The notes under the pieces are model-generated. The model did no database searches. It was given only the letters and a program-made list of their open reading frames with translations, and was not told the DNA's origin. Shown piece after piece: positions 33,703 to 46,870 of a DNA stretch of 64,000 nt. The DNA lies in assembly GCA_014529385.2 (NCBI GenBank), contig CM043952.1, forward strand, positions 54,144,119-54,208,118, written 5' to 3'. A program made the translations under genes and the position numbers. How positions within the stretch are numbered: the stretch's first letter is position 1; every line of letters begins with the position of its first letter. Origin of the DNA: Adiantum capillus-veneris (taxonomy: Eukaryota > Streptophyta > Polypodiopsida > Polypodiales > Pteridaceae).

Positions 33703-36179
33703 TGTCACGTGACACATCCAACCCTATGTGTCCGTGGACAAGCTACAACATGACAAGGGTTTAGTTCAGTCCATTCAGTCTAGAATAGGAAGTGATCTGG
33801 CACTTTTGTGAGTCTGTTCGCAAAGCGTGCATGTCCAGACACTTAGATTAGATACATATCCTCTGGTTGCACATAGCATGATCATCAGATTCCCATCAGA
33901 ACCCATTAGGAGCATTTTTACAATGCATAGACCTATTTTCCCTATTTTTGACATTTTTCACTTATTATTTTAAGTGACTTTTGTTGGGAACTGGGTAAGG
34001 CAATTTGCATAAGATAATATATAAGGAAACCAGAGCTAGCACTCTCTGGCAGAAGAGGCAGTAGGCGCACCTTGCTCAACAGGCAACTTCTCAACAGGAC
34101 CACCACAGAGGCCTAGCGTTTTTGCAAGAGACAGTAGAACCTAGCGTTTTTGGATTCAAGACCAGCCCTGGCGTTTTGCACAGTAGATCAGCCCCGACGA
34201 CCACAGTAGATAGCAGATTCCCAGCGTTAGCAGATTTTGTAACCGGACTGTTAACTTCAAAAAGGGCGGTAGACTTTACTTCAAACCTTGATTTAGCTTT
34301 CACCCATTATTAGTCGTCTATTCTACCTGTGCTATAATGACACAAGAGAGGGGAATGGGATACAGATGCTAGAATGCATCTGTATGCGAGTCAGACACCA
34401 GATTGGCCCCTAAATAGGCGCCCCTTTCGGTATTTCTTTATTCTTTAAAAGAGGGAATAAAAGCTGTGGTTCCCTACAAGCTGCCCCGCACAATCTGTGC
34501 TGAATTACTTTTGTTCTGGCCCGATTTCGGTAGCATAACTGTACTACAGTTAGTATCCCCACGCATTAGATGACTTTCCCGACGCATACAGACACTTTGC
34601 AAAACCTGGCGAGAATCTGCAGCACGCTGAATTCTCTGTTTTCTGCCGTGAAAATGTGCCAGATCACCTGTACAGCGGTCCCCTTGCGTCCCTGAACCTC
34701 CTGGGGGTATTAGGGTCCGTTTAGGGCCAAAACCCTAAACCTGCAAAAATACACAGCAGGCTGTAATTCCCTGTTTTGGGCTCCGTTTCGCGTGCCGGTT
34801 GCATCTGTAGCAAGACCTCGAGCTCCCGCACCTGTAGGGCTACTTGCCCTTTGGATCGGACAAGATTTCGGGCGTGAAACCTCTCCGAATTCACCTGTAC
34901 CTGCGGGGGATTAGCCGCTAGCTAATCCAGTACGTGTGCAAGAGGCTCTTGCCTCGGCAATCGCGCATGAACCCACACAACTCTACATTGGTCAATTTGA
35001 TGAGCCCACTAGAGGGGCATAACCATAAAGAATAGGGGAGAGAGAGAGCAATGAGAGGTGTGCAGGTCATGACATCCTGCACCTCACTGTACATAGAGGG
35101 TAAGCTAGCACTCCATTGAAGCTCTCCCACCTGTGACAGCACTCAAAAAACGAGCTCACAGCTGAAAATCACGTTTTTGCCTTCTCTTTAAGTAGAAAAC
35201 TGGCCTCAGAGTGCCAAGTATCACTCATTTGTGCATTTTCCCGCTTTAGACCCTCGGGTCTAAAAATATCTCACCTGCAGCCTCTGTTGACTTGGCCACA
35301 AAGTAACAAAATGATCCCCATGTCAAACTGCACGTAATGACGCGAAGACATTTTGCCGTCCAAAAATAACAGTCCCTAAAATTTAGGAGTTTCTGCCATT
35401 ACATTCTTCTAGGTCATCTGACCCTCTTTGTACACTGCAGCCACACCCAGAACTGAAATGTAGCCTATGTAGCAAAGGATTCCGCTTTGGCTGGCCAATG
35501 ACCCCACTTTGGCTAACCATAGTCCTTGTCCAACCTTAGTGCTCTTTAGCCCTCACGCCTGGACTCTCTCTGAACAGTTCCACACTGGCTATGCAATGCA
35601 GGGCAGTTAGATTTCCAGAGGGGTGTTTCCAAAAGGTAAAACAAACGAAATTCCCCAAAGAAAGAAAATAAACAAAAATGGAATTGCCACTGTATGGTGA
35701 CAGATTTCCGCCGCAAGAAGCAGAATTCAGCCTAGCGTTTTTGGATTGCAGTTCAGCCCTCAACGTTTTCAGTTTTCAACAGTCAGTCGAGCATCGCAGT
35801 AGAACCCCCGAACCTCGCATATCTCACCTTCTCGCAGCAGATCCTCGCCGCACGGTGAGATTCATCAAGGTTTACAATTTCAGCCTAGAAGACGCAAATT
35901 TCAGCATCTGCGTTTTCAGCGCGTCGTCGTCGCATCGTCGCCATCGACATCGTCAGCGACATAGAGGCAGAATTCAACAGATAAAGATTTGCAGATTTCA
36001 GCCATTAGCATTTTCAGATTTCAGCCCATCTTGTCGTCGTCCTCATCGTCGGCAAGTCCAAGCATTGTAGAGATTTGTGCAATCATAAGTAGACCGCTCT
36101 CGCCATAGAGAGTGGGGCCTTCGGAGGAGGGTTTTGACAGCCTTCGGAGGAGGGTTTTGACAACATTTTGGTGTCGTAT

Positions 36180-36225
<46 letters not shown>

Positions 36226-36389
36226 CTCAGTACCTTCATGCACAGTGTTCACCACTTTGTTTGTGTCCATTGCACTCTCTCACTAAAGGAACGGAAGGCT
36301 CTCCCTTCCGTAAGTAAAAGGAACCTTGAGCACAGTTCGGAGCACTCATCTTGAGCAAAGTTCAACATTCACTTCCGCTGCACCTTACA
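33703..36389 (+). repeat. 3' LTR of element D, split by a solo LTR
   Basis: It matches the 5' LTR at 33703-34237 and 35703-36389, about 1217 bp once the insert and its duplication are removed. It ends CACCTTACA followed by CTACC. It contains a (CT)n tract at 36181-36222 and a duplicated cttcggaggagggttttgac, both absent or shorter in the 5' LTR. Confidence 0.92.
34238..35702. repeat. Solo LTR (1465 bp) in the 3' LTR of element D
   Basis: The insert begins TGTAACCGG and ends TATGGTGACA (TG...CA) and is flanked by a perfect GATTT duplication (34233-34237 and 35703-35707). It has no coding region, primer site or internal partner LTR, so it is most simply a solo LTR. It shares CCTTTCGGTATTTCTTTA with the solo LTR at 31540 and (inverted) the LTR of F. 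If orientation follows that shared core it is on the minus strand. Confidence 0.8.
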
Positions 36390-36394
36390 CTACC

Positions 36395-36680
36395 AAAGCA
36401 AATATCTTCTTCCCGAAGGATCTCCTCCTTGTCGACATTTCCTAGATGCCAAGGATCCACACTTATGAAGGTTTACAAGAGCCCTCAAAACAAGGCACCC
36501 AAAAGTTGCTTTTCAGATGCTACAAACTCCTGTACAAAAAGCTTTCCAAAAGCCGCCATACAACGTTTGTACGGACTGTTATGTGGCAGCTTGCAAAACG
36601 CAGCGCAAATGACATTGGCTTGCATAAGCTATGGCCTCAAGCTCGAAAGGAGGAGGAAGTGCAATCTCGGCAAGAAAACC
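36395..36680 (+). pseudogene. Continuation of element E gag relic, right of insertion D
   Basis: The zinc-knuckle frame resumes as QSKYLLPEG and soon meets stops. It continues as low-quality coding-like sequence up to a microsatellite. The element type is not determinable. Confidence 0.4.
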
Positions 36681-36686
36681 ACTCGA

Positions 36687-37919
<1,233 letters not shown>

Positions 37920-38618
37920 CTAAATTGGCTTTATCTGACAGAAAAATAATTCTAAATGAATTATTGGATTAGTGAGAGGGTTTTCTCGCTTGGTTACACC
38001 AAGGAAAAATAATTCTAAATGAATTATTGGAATTTTAAGTGAGAGGGTCTTTCTCACTTGAGACATCCGAGTACAGAGTATTCCTAGTACGTCGTTCAAA
38101 GTAATGACGGGAGCACTGAGAACGAGAATATTTGTAAGGCCACCAGGAACGGGTACTTCTGATGCGTCACATCGGGTGGGTGACAGGGAGCATCGGGAAG
38201 AAGTATCCGACCATCCGGGAACGGACATCTCTGATGCGTCATAGGATGGGTGACATAGAGCATCGCGAAGAAGATTGTACCGTAAGTTCGGTAGGAAAGA
38301 ACTAGGTGATGGGTATTCGTGATGCGTCACAAGGTGGGTGACAGGTGCATCAAAAAGGGAATATCCATAGTCAAGAGGAAATTCCGAACTGTTTTAGAAT
38401 TGTGCACAAGGAAAAGCAAGCACTTGAATGACCAAAATGCTGCAGTCATTTCGTCTATCAGTTCCTGCACTTAAACAAGTCAAGAACAAATCAATTTCTA
38501 TTATCCGGAATTCCATTTCATAAAGTTATACAACAGAATACTGTCAGCTCTTAGTATCCCTGAAGCTCAAAGACACATCAGTGACTCTAGTATTCAAAAA
38601 TCGAGGCATCTGTTGACA
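37920..38618 (-). repeat. Probable 3' LTR region of the chromodomain gypsy relic, with internal repeats
   Basis: By position this follows the end of the minus-strand Pol at 38704. A likely LTR edge is at 38618, where the complement begins TGTCAACAGATGCC after a purine stretch (gaggggag). The left edge is unknown. Inside are two copies of taattctaaatgaattatt (near 37946 and 38008), each an inverted repeat, and three copies of gatgcgtca followed by a ggtgggtgaca-like sequence (38161, 38233, 38321). Confidence 0.45.
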
Positions 38619-38703
38619 AAGGAGCGGAGTAACTCCCCTCTTGTGCATACCCACTGCTCCAGATCTCCTGCCAAGTTGAATTTGGGGTTCCATTTGAAGT
38701 AGA

Positions 38704-41700
38704 CTATGCTAAACCAAAAGCTTCAAGGTAAAGTTTCCCAATCTGAGGAGTATCTGCTAGGTTCTCCTCCTCCATCCACTTCGCATCCAATGCAGGATAG
38801 TTCTTGAATTTAACCAAGAACCGCCTTCTCACTTTACCCTTATTCTTTCTGTCCTTATGTGCCAATATCTGTTCAGGAACAAGGATCTCCTCGTTTTCTT
38901 CCACTTCGGGTTGCTCATCAGGCTCCCCATCTTCGGGTACATCACCTTTAAAAGGTTTCAAGAGACTCACATGAAATACATTGTGAATCCACCAAGTGGC
39001 AGGTAGCTTCAATCGGAAGGAGCATCATTGATCTTTTCGGAGATCTGGAAAGGTCCGTAGTATCGCATACTAAGCTTTGGAAAAAGCCTCTCCTTTCCCT
39101 TTGTCTTTCTCAGGCGTACCTTCTCAAAACGTAAGAGCACCCAATCATCCTCCTCCAATTTCAAATCGCGACGATGGCGATCTGCTGCCTTTTTCTATCT
39201 TTCCTTAGATTTCTGCAAAGCCTCGCGGACCTTGGCAAAAGCCGTGTCTAAGTCGCGCGTGTACTCATCAGCTTCAAAAATATTATCTTTCGTGCTTAGG
39301 AAGGGTGGAACCTTTGCAGCACCTTCAATAATCTCAAATGGCGCTTTCCCAGTCGAAGGGTGTATCGTGTTATTGTAGGTAAATTCCACCAAAGGTAGAT
39401 ACTTTTCCTATTGAGTTTTTCTCATTTGAGATGTAAGACTTCAATAAATCGAAAACCATTGAATTGGCAATCTCAGATTGCTCGTCAGTCTGCGGGTGGA
39501 AAGATGACGAGAACTGCAACCGCGTGCCAATGTTCTTCCAAATTGCCTTCCAAAACAAACTCGTAAATCTGGGGTCCCTGTTGGAGACAATCATCTCGGC
39601 ATGCCATGTAATCTGAAAATCTGGGCCACAAACAGTCTCGCTAAGTGATCCGGCTTGACTGTTTTCTTCACTGGAATGAAATTAGCTTGCTTGCTAAATC
39701 TGTCAATAACAGTCCAGATACCATCGTGACCACTCTGTGTTCTCGGGAGATCAAAAATGAAATCCATTGCAATACTTTCCCAGTGGCGGGTGGGTATGGG
39801 CAAAGGCTGTAACAATCCCTGTGCTTTATGCCTGTCAAACTTGACTTTCTGGCATACCAAGCAAGTGCGCACAAACTCGTCCACGTCCTTTTTGAGTCTT
39901 GGCCAAAAGAAGTATCTCTCTACCCTTTTCAAGGTGATAGCAATGCGGCGGTGACCCGTAAAAGGCGGACAATGGCATTCGGTCATAACCTTTTCCCTCA
40001 ATGGCTGTGTAACGCACAACATGGTTTTCCTCATCCCGAATGGAATATCTCGCTATTGTCTCCCCATCCCGTATCTGTGTAAAGATATCTGCAAAATCTG
40101 TATCTATGGCATACTGATTGACCATATCCTCGAAGCTCCTATGATGTATCGCGGAAATAGCCAAAACCAACGGCTTCCGAGACAAAGCATCTGGCACCAT
40201 ATTCTTCTGTCCCTGCACATGGACAATCTGAAAGTGAAACTGTGACAAGATGTTCGCCCACTGGATCTGCTTTTCCGATAGTTGCTTCTGTGACAAGAAG
40301 TAGCGTAAACTTTGATGGTCTGTAAAGACAGTAAAATCTGCTCCGAGTAGGTAATGCCGCCACTGAGTAAGAGCATAGATAACCACCAAAAGCTCTTCCT
40401 CATAAATTTGTGCTGTCAATTGCGGCCTTGAGAACAATCGGCTCTCGTAAGCAATGACATGGCCTTCTTGCATTAAGACCGCACCCAGACTACGACCACA
40501 AGCATCACAATATACTTCAAATGACTTCTGCAAGTCCGGCAAAGTCTAAACTGGTCCCGTAGTCAATTTCTCTTTCAAGGTCTGAAAGGCAGTCACCTTT
40601 GTGGGCCCCACGAGAAAGGGACTCCTTTCTGTGCCAAGATATGCAAAGGGAAAGCAACCTTTGCAAACTTTCTAATGAACCGCTCGTAGTACGAACACAA
40701 TCCCAAGAAGCTTCTAACTTCATGGACATTCTTCAAATCGGGCCAATCATGGATAGTCTCTATCTTGGCCGGATCCATCTGCACTCCCGCTGCTGCTGAG
40801 ACAATGTGTCCCAAAAAGTGTATCTCTGGTAGGAAAAATTCACTTTTCTTCGTATTAATCAACAACTTGTGATCTCGTAATGCTTGAAAGACTTGAAGTA
40901 GATGTACTCTATGTTCTGCCTCATCCTTGGAGAAAACAATTATGTCGTCAAAGAAAGTGCCAACGAATAGTCTATACTCTCGAAAAATCCTGTCCATCAT
41001 CCGGTTAAATGTGGCAAGAGCATTGGTTAAGCCAAAAGGCATCACCAAAAACTCAAATAACCCAAAAGTCGTCCGAAAGGCTGTCTTGTAGACATCTCTC
41101 GGTGCGATTCGGATCTGATGATATCCACTCTTCAAATCAATCCTGCTAAAGCACGAGGATCCCTATAATCTGTCGAGTATATCATCGATCCTAGGAATCG
41201 GAAATCTGTTCTTGATGGTGATTTTGTTGAGAGCTCTATGATCGATGCACATTCTCCAAGATCCGTCTTTCTTCAAAACCAACAACAGTGGAGAGCAGTA
41301 CGGTGAAGTCCTAGGCTGCACAAGACCCTTTTCCAATAGGTCTTTCACTTGGTTCATAATCTCTTCGTTCTAGGCTCGGCTCACATGGTAAGGTGGCCGG
41401 TTCGGTGGTGTGTTTCCAGTATCAAATCAATGGTATGATCTTCAGGACGAGCCGGTGGTAACTCGCCTGATAGGCCCTCTGAAAAGCAATCGGCATGAGC
41501 CGGTGGTTCTTTATCAAGTTCAGACATATTTGTCCTATCCTCATCACTCAACTCTTTCAAAAAGATCGAGTAAACAAACAGATTCATTAATTTAGAAATG
41601 GCCGAAGTTGATACAATAGGGACAGACTCGTCCTTAAGTTTTACATCGAGTACAATGGTTCTGCCCTTCTCTGTGGTTAATGTCGCTTTCCTCGCCCGAT

Positions 41701-41920
41701 AGTCAACCACGGCGTTGTTCTTGTGGTACCAGGGAATTCCCAAGAGGACATCACAACCTTCCAAAGGCATTATGTAAAAGTCCTCATGCCCCAAATACCC
41801 CTGACAATGCAACCGAAGTTTGCCAATGACAGGTGTAATGGCTACGTCCCTGCCGGGTGCCGCTAGAACTGCCTCTGCAAGTGGTCCCATCTGATCGGGA
41901 GTGATCTCGAGCCGCGCCGC
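38704..41920 (-). pseudogene. Ty3/gypsy chromovirus Pol relic (protease to chromodomain)
   Basis: Minus strand, right to left: protease end (CDVLLGIPWYHKNNAVVDY near 41730), RT ([32 protein letters not shown], catalytic FFDD near 40950), RNase H (FEVYCDACGRSLGAVLMQ, VFTDHQSLRYFL), integrase zinc finger (CLVCQKVKFDRHK) and core (MDFIFDLPRTQSGHDGI; IVSNRDPRFTS; HPQTDEQSEIANS), and a C-terminal chromodomain (EQILAHKDRKNKGKVRRRFL, VKFKNYPALDAKWMEE) ending at a stop at 38704. Several stops and frameshifts separate the parts (for example near 41160, 40545, 39590 and 39190). The chromodomain places it among the chromoviruses, whose integrase can bind chromatin marks. Its N-terminal half is displaced by element F at 41921. 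Confidence 0.93.
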
Positions 41921-42532
41921 TGTAACAAATTGCTGACGTGTCAAAGCCTAAAGAATGGAGCCAACTTACAGATGTGGCCGAGGGGCCTAAACTCTAAGAA
42001 GAACAAGTAACAGAAGAAGACCTACCAACTTGTGGGGACCCCGTTCGATGGGGCCCCAAGTGACATAAAGGAAGAAAATAAAGTAGGATCTGGACACACG
42101 CCAAAAACTGATGACGTGGCAGATTTTCGAAAATTGCACTGACATGATGACGTGGCAGGCTGTATGGATTTCCGTGAATTACGTTGGCAGCTTTTGGCAT
42201 TGCTTTTTGGACCAGAAGCTTTGGAGTTTTAAAATCTTTTTACTGTAACTGCTTTTCAGGCCAAGGGCCTTTAAATATGAGGCTAGGGCTCATTCTTTGG
42301 CATGCTTCTTTCCAAAGGTGCAGAGTCTCGAGTATCGGCTTGTACTGTGTTGATGCAATATAAAGAAATACCGAAAGGGGCGCCAAGGTTTGGGGCCAAT
42401 ACTCTCTGGGGTGGAATTCCGCCACTCCGTGTCGCGTGCTGTCTCTCTCTTTCAGTTCAGTTGTTATTGAAGTGCTAAAAGTCTGTTTCAGTCTGTTCTT
42501 TTCTATTGGCACGTGGTGCCCGTCTTGTGACA
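41921..42532 (+). repeat. 5' LTR of element F, inserted in the chromovirus relic
   Basis: 612 bp, TGTAACAAATTGC to CGTCTTGTGACA, next to a primer-binding site on the right. The sequence left of it is chromovirus protease (antisense). A matching solo LTR lies at 31540-32199. The first 24 bases can be read as extra N-terminal codons of the chromovirus frame, which is an artefact of the insertion. Confidence 0.85.
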
Positions 42533-42533
42533 G

Positions 42534-42545
42534 TGGTATCAGAGC
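42534..42545 (+). other. Primer-binding site of element F
   Basis: TGGTATCAGAGC, one base after the LTR. Confidence 0.88.
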
Positions 42546-43140
42546 ATCAGGCGTGTGCTTTTCGGAAAGCATACCGGTCCTACAAAAGAGCGGACAGAGC
42601 TATTGGAATTTGATTCGAGGTATCTTCGCCCTCCAACCCGGACTTACTAGCCACTCCCACCCTTAATTCATCGCGCATTGGGCGCGCTCCCGTCTTCACT
42701 GCTCATGTCTTACAAGGCATAAGCCATAAAGATCACTTGCAAGAGAAGGATTCAAGATTTGTTTCGAGCTGCTGTTTTTCTCAAAGGCAGTGCCATGCAG
42801 ATGTTGATAGCTACCAAGCAGCATACTCCAAGTACTTGGCAAGCTTTCAAGAAAAAAGAAATTTGCCCTAAGTTATATGGTTTTTGACATCTTTCTTCGG
42901 AGTGCAACTTCTGGCAGAGTGGGGTATCCTGAAATGCTTGCCGTGGAAACCCTAGCAGATTATAACTTGAAGTTTCTCGACATCTCCCAATAGATGTCTC
43001 TTCACGAGCAGATGACCTTGGAGATTAAGTGCGATTGCTATCTTGGGACTACCATCGCCACGAGAAGAACATTGTTTGTCCAAGAGCTGATGGACCATGC
43101 TGTGCTCGGCCACGACCTTATGGAAGAAATCTGACCCTAA
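42546..43140 (+). pseudogene. Gag relic of element F
   Basis: Near 42745-42890 a frame reads IQDLFRAAVFLKGSAMQM and TPSTWQAFKKKE, which resembles the central part of gypsy Gag (LKGSA...W..F). It has no stable frame, no protease and no pol. I found no 3' LTR of F to the right, so F is truncated or rearranged. Confidence 0.45.
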
Positions 43141-43920
43141 TTTTGGTGCAGGTTTCAGGATGGAAAGTCAGTCGATTTTTTGAGCTTGGCTGATGTCGAG
43201 ATTGCTTTTTAAGTTTGAGTTCTGTTTGAACTTGTTTGGTGATCCTGTTTGAAATTTGTTTGAAATGGATGGTATCTGTTTTGAACCTTCTGTCTTGGTG
43301 CCGGTTTGAATTGTTTGACTTTGGTTTTAATACTGGTTTCAATGATTGGTGATTTTTACTCCCGGGTGGAGTAGTGAGAAATGATGTTTGAGAATGCTTG
43401 TTCATACTCATGGCCACGACCCTTGTGGTTATTTGCGGGGGGAGTATTGAATGAGCGAAAAGTGATGTTTTTACTCATGGCCCGGACCCTTGTGATTATT
43501 TACGGGGGGAGTATTGTTGTTGTGACTCCCGGCCCGGACCTGGATGGTTATGCGGGAGGAGAAGTCTGAGCAGTGGTTACTCTCAGCACCTCCAAACGAC
43601 GCAGGCTGCGGTCTGGGGGCGTTTGGTTGTAAAAGGCCTCTATATCTCCCGGCCCGGACCTTTTTAAGTTATGCGGGAGGAGTGATGAGGGAGTTGTTGA
43701 ATTTCTCTCGGCCCGGACCTTGTTAGGTTATGTGGGAGGAGTGTTCATCGGCAACTTTATGTTTCTATGTCTTGTAACATGCATATGTGAGCATTTGTGT
43801 TGCATTGTGATGTGCCAACTACTAAAAATTCCTGATTGGATGAGATTGCCTGGGTATGTAATTTTAGTGCATCAAGACACTCATGGAAGATCAGTACGGC
43901 TTGGGTGTGATGGCTAATTT
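43141..43920 (+). repeat. Array of five imperfect hairpin-containing repeats
   Basis: Five copies of a core of the form actcccggcccggacc, 8-12 bases, gttatgcgggaggagt lie at about 43405, 43474, 43522, 43647 and 43705. In each the left and right arms are complementary (CTCCCG against CGGGAG), although copies 1 and 2 have changed left arms. Spacing is irregular (roughly 50-125 bp). Around 43140-43400 there are tttga/ggttt-rich short repeats. No gene is visible. Confidence 0.75.
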
Positions 43921-44306
43921 TACTACGCAGGAATATCAAGAGTTCCGATCTGGACGAAAGGAGCCTTCCACATGGTCCACAGAGTGATGCTGCAGATCAT
44001 AGTAAAAACTCCATCCTACTGGTAGAGTCCAATTGATGATCTGTATCTGGAATCATCCGTAGAGTGCCTGGTCTGTATCCCAATGAAGCAAACATGGAGA
44101 CCGGATCTTTCGATGAGCCTTGAGAAGAGGTGTCTGACCCAGAAATTGCAGAAACCATGCGATTGCCCCCCACGTCACAAACCCATCATGAATGCCTGCT
44201 CTGATCAACAACCAACAAACTGGCTTCATATTGGCTGAGCATATGGGAAAACAGAGAAACAGTGCCTCTAAGACTCAGGCTGCAAAGTACATCTCTGGCA
44301 AGCAGG

Positions 44307-45371
44307 TCATGACCAGTAATCGCAGGCCAAGGCCCAACAGGCAATCGTGCATGCACAATCATTAACATGAAATAACATTTCTTGCAGCTGTCCAGAGGGT
44401 CCAAATGCATGATCAAAACTGTTGCTGAAAAGCGAGGTAAATGCGTTGATCTTAGCATACCCATGACTGAGGTGGATGGAGAGCGGGGCATTGTGTTCGC
44501 AAGATAATCCTCCTCCCAAGGGAGAGAGCATGCTTAAAAAGTAAGAGAGGGGCTCCAGCAACCTGTAAAGAAGGCCACAGCCACTCACTAGGATCCCAGT
44601 CCAACTCAGCCAATGGCCGTCCGTGCCAGATCCACAACGTCCATAGCGGTGCCTCTTCTGTAGTGAAAACAAGTCCACACAAGAGCGCCTCTCTAAAGAG
44701 CCCACCACTTATATAGACTGCCAATGAGCATCCAGCCATTGATCAAGAGGCACCTCACCGTGAGAAACCAATCTAATGTGATAGCCATGATGGCCAGTTT
44801 GTGCAATGCCAAACACCAGTGTCCCCTGCTACACAACAACCAGGCTTCCAGAGTTAAGTGTCAAAAATCGCCCACCAACCTTGATGCCAAGGTAAACAGT
44901 CGATCTCCCAATGTAGCCATGCAAGTCAGCAGGAATAGCCTCAATCTCTCTCATACGGGCAGCAACCCCTGTGCGAATCCTTTTGGTAGCCCCAATTACC
45001 TTTGCACCAAGCAAGGAAGCATCTGACCAACGGCGTAAAGATGCTACCTGATCATCATTCCATCTAGCCCAATCAATGTGTGTCCTCTCTCCTAGCTGGC
45101 GGCCCTCACATATGCATACCAAACGAGTGGCTGCCTCTACCTCCTCCACACAAGGTGTGCACTGCGTGCCGGATCAACAGAAAGGTGCAAAATCTATTAC
45201 AAGAAGCACATAAAGGGTGAAAAATGAGACGTATCCGAAGGAGCATAAATCTGATGGTCGAGCACCAAGCTCCGGCACTATCCATAGATCCAAACCAAGG
45301 AGAGGCACGTGACAAAGCATGGTAAGAAATTGTTTCCAAGGCTTAGCCCCAGGAAACAATCCGCGTACCAT
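44307..45371 (-). pseudogene. Coding-like relic, possibly the C-terminal part of a LINE ORF2
   Basis: On the minus strand three neighbouring frames look protein-coding. They include KPWKQFLTMLCHVPLLGLDLW (45340-45280), GRQLGERTHIDWARWNDDQ (about 45090) and LVFTTEEAPLWTLWIWHGRP (about 44660). The frame of 45149-44829 continues at 44708-44307, with stops at 44829 and near 44709. The tryptophan-rich style and the G.KPW..FL..... GLDLW pattern remind me of the region after the RT in plant LINEs, but there is no RT active site here. I do not recognise a family with confidence. Confidence 0.35.
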
Positions 45372-45388
45372 GAGCTTGGCAAGGAATG

Positions 45389-45432
<44 letters not shown>
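45389..45432. repeat. (CT)n microsatellite
   Basis: About 22 CT units. Confidence 0.97.
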
Positions 45433-45435
<3 letters not shown>

Positions 45436-46870
45436 TCTCTTTTTTGAAGTTGTGTTCGAATTGTTACTCTTTTTTCATCATACTATATTTGTTTGCAATG
45501 GTTGGTGATTTTACATTTTGGGCTTATGGAATCCAAAACGAAATATTGCAAGGGGTGCCGGATTTGGGGCCAATACCGCATTTTGAGCAGCAGTCATGAC
45601 TAAAGCGAAAAGTTTTTTTTGTTTCTTTTGTTCTTCTCTGTTAAGAGTGCTGGGTTTGCAGATATTAATTGTCTCTGATGCTATTTTTAGTGGTGGTGGG
45701 ATTCATATATGTGGACTTGAAGGTTGCATAGTAGTTAGGTTCGCGTCTCGATGCTCTTGCTGCCATATCCTAAACAGTTCTCCTAGAAAAATGGACTTAG
45801 GAAGATTTGGTTGGATTGACATTGATGAGACATTGGGAAAATCGTACAGGGCCAGAAAAATTGAAAGAGGGTGGGATTAATGGATGTGAGGAAACCGTTG
45901 ATTGGAAGCAGGGTAAGAGGAGGATTAAATTAACCCAAATAGTGATGCATGTTCTGGAATCATCAACTCCAGAGGAAATCGTTTTGATGATCTACAATCA
46001 TACAGAATTGTTTTGTTAAGGATTGAGCATGTGGTTCATCATGAAGATGCTGCTCTAGTGGGTTAGGATTTGTCAGAGCGTGTGCGATTGTAACCAGGGT
46101 GGGTTGTCCAGCTCCATAAGAGATGGGAGAAGCACCAACTTGAGAGGAAACCAGAAGATTCTTTGCATCCATAGTAGCACACTCATAGCATCGTGCTCAA
46201 CTTGCAGAGGGCAAAAAAGCAACATGCTTGAATACCACTGCGAAGAGCCTTTTTTGTGACAGAAGGGGCATAGAGAGTGGTGGATTCACAGGATGCAGAC
46301 CACGTGGAAGTGGAGATTGCACAGTAGTTTAGGTGAAGTTGCCAATGCTGAGTCCAAAACAAATCTCCCAAAAAAAGTTGGCTCGGAGGATTTTGTTGGA
46401 TTGGGGTTGTCAATGCTGAGTCCATACAATTCTCCCAAAAAAGTGGGGCTCCAAGAATTTTGTTGAATCAGCACTTCCGAGGCATTTGGGGGAAGAGTAG
46501 AAGGCCGGGCAAAAAGAAAGAGGGTAGAGTCGATGAAAATGCTGATGGAAAGAAGGATAGCTTGAGGATAAAGTTTGTTGCTTAGCACACACAATAAGTG
46601 AGACTTAATTATAAAAATAAGAGAGAAGGAAAGGGAATCTAAAAAAGTGCATGCACAGGTTTTATGTTCTTCAGTTTCTGAAGGCTTTCTGTGCTATTGG
46701 TACCAATGAACAATAATCATAAATGTGCTTTGCTTATGAGTTTCAAATCTGTGAATGCAGACCTTATCATCTTTGAAGTGGATGTACCGATTGGTGACGA
46801 TTTTCAGACAGCGTGACTAAAACTGGAAGCGTGTGAGCTTTGAAGAACCCTCGTAAGAAGGCATCTTAGG
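45433..46870. other. Upstream region of the HIKESHI-like gene; tandem 69 bp repeat
   Basis: No other gene is recognised. At 45533-45582 the sequence resembles the core of the F LTR (aaggggtgcc, tttggggccaatac), suggesting an old LTR fragment. A 69 bp unit is repeated at 46342-46410 and 46411-46475 (caatgctgagtcca, ctcccaaaaaa, ttttgttg), with a more diverged relative near 45765-45825. Promoter elements cannot be assigned by eye. Confidence 0.5.

Noticed and set aside
41381-41944. Start of the chromovirus frame at 41944 as a true N-terminus
   Set aside because: The first codons (41921-41944) are sequence of the inserted F LTR, which begins TGTAACA at 41921; the real frame continued upstream before insertion.
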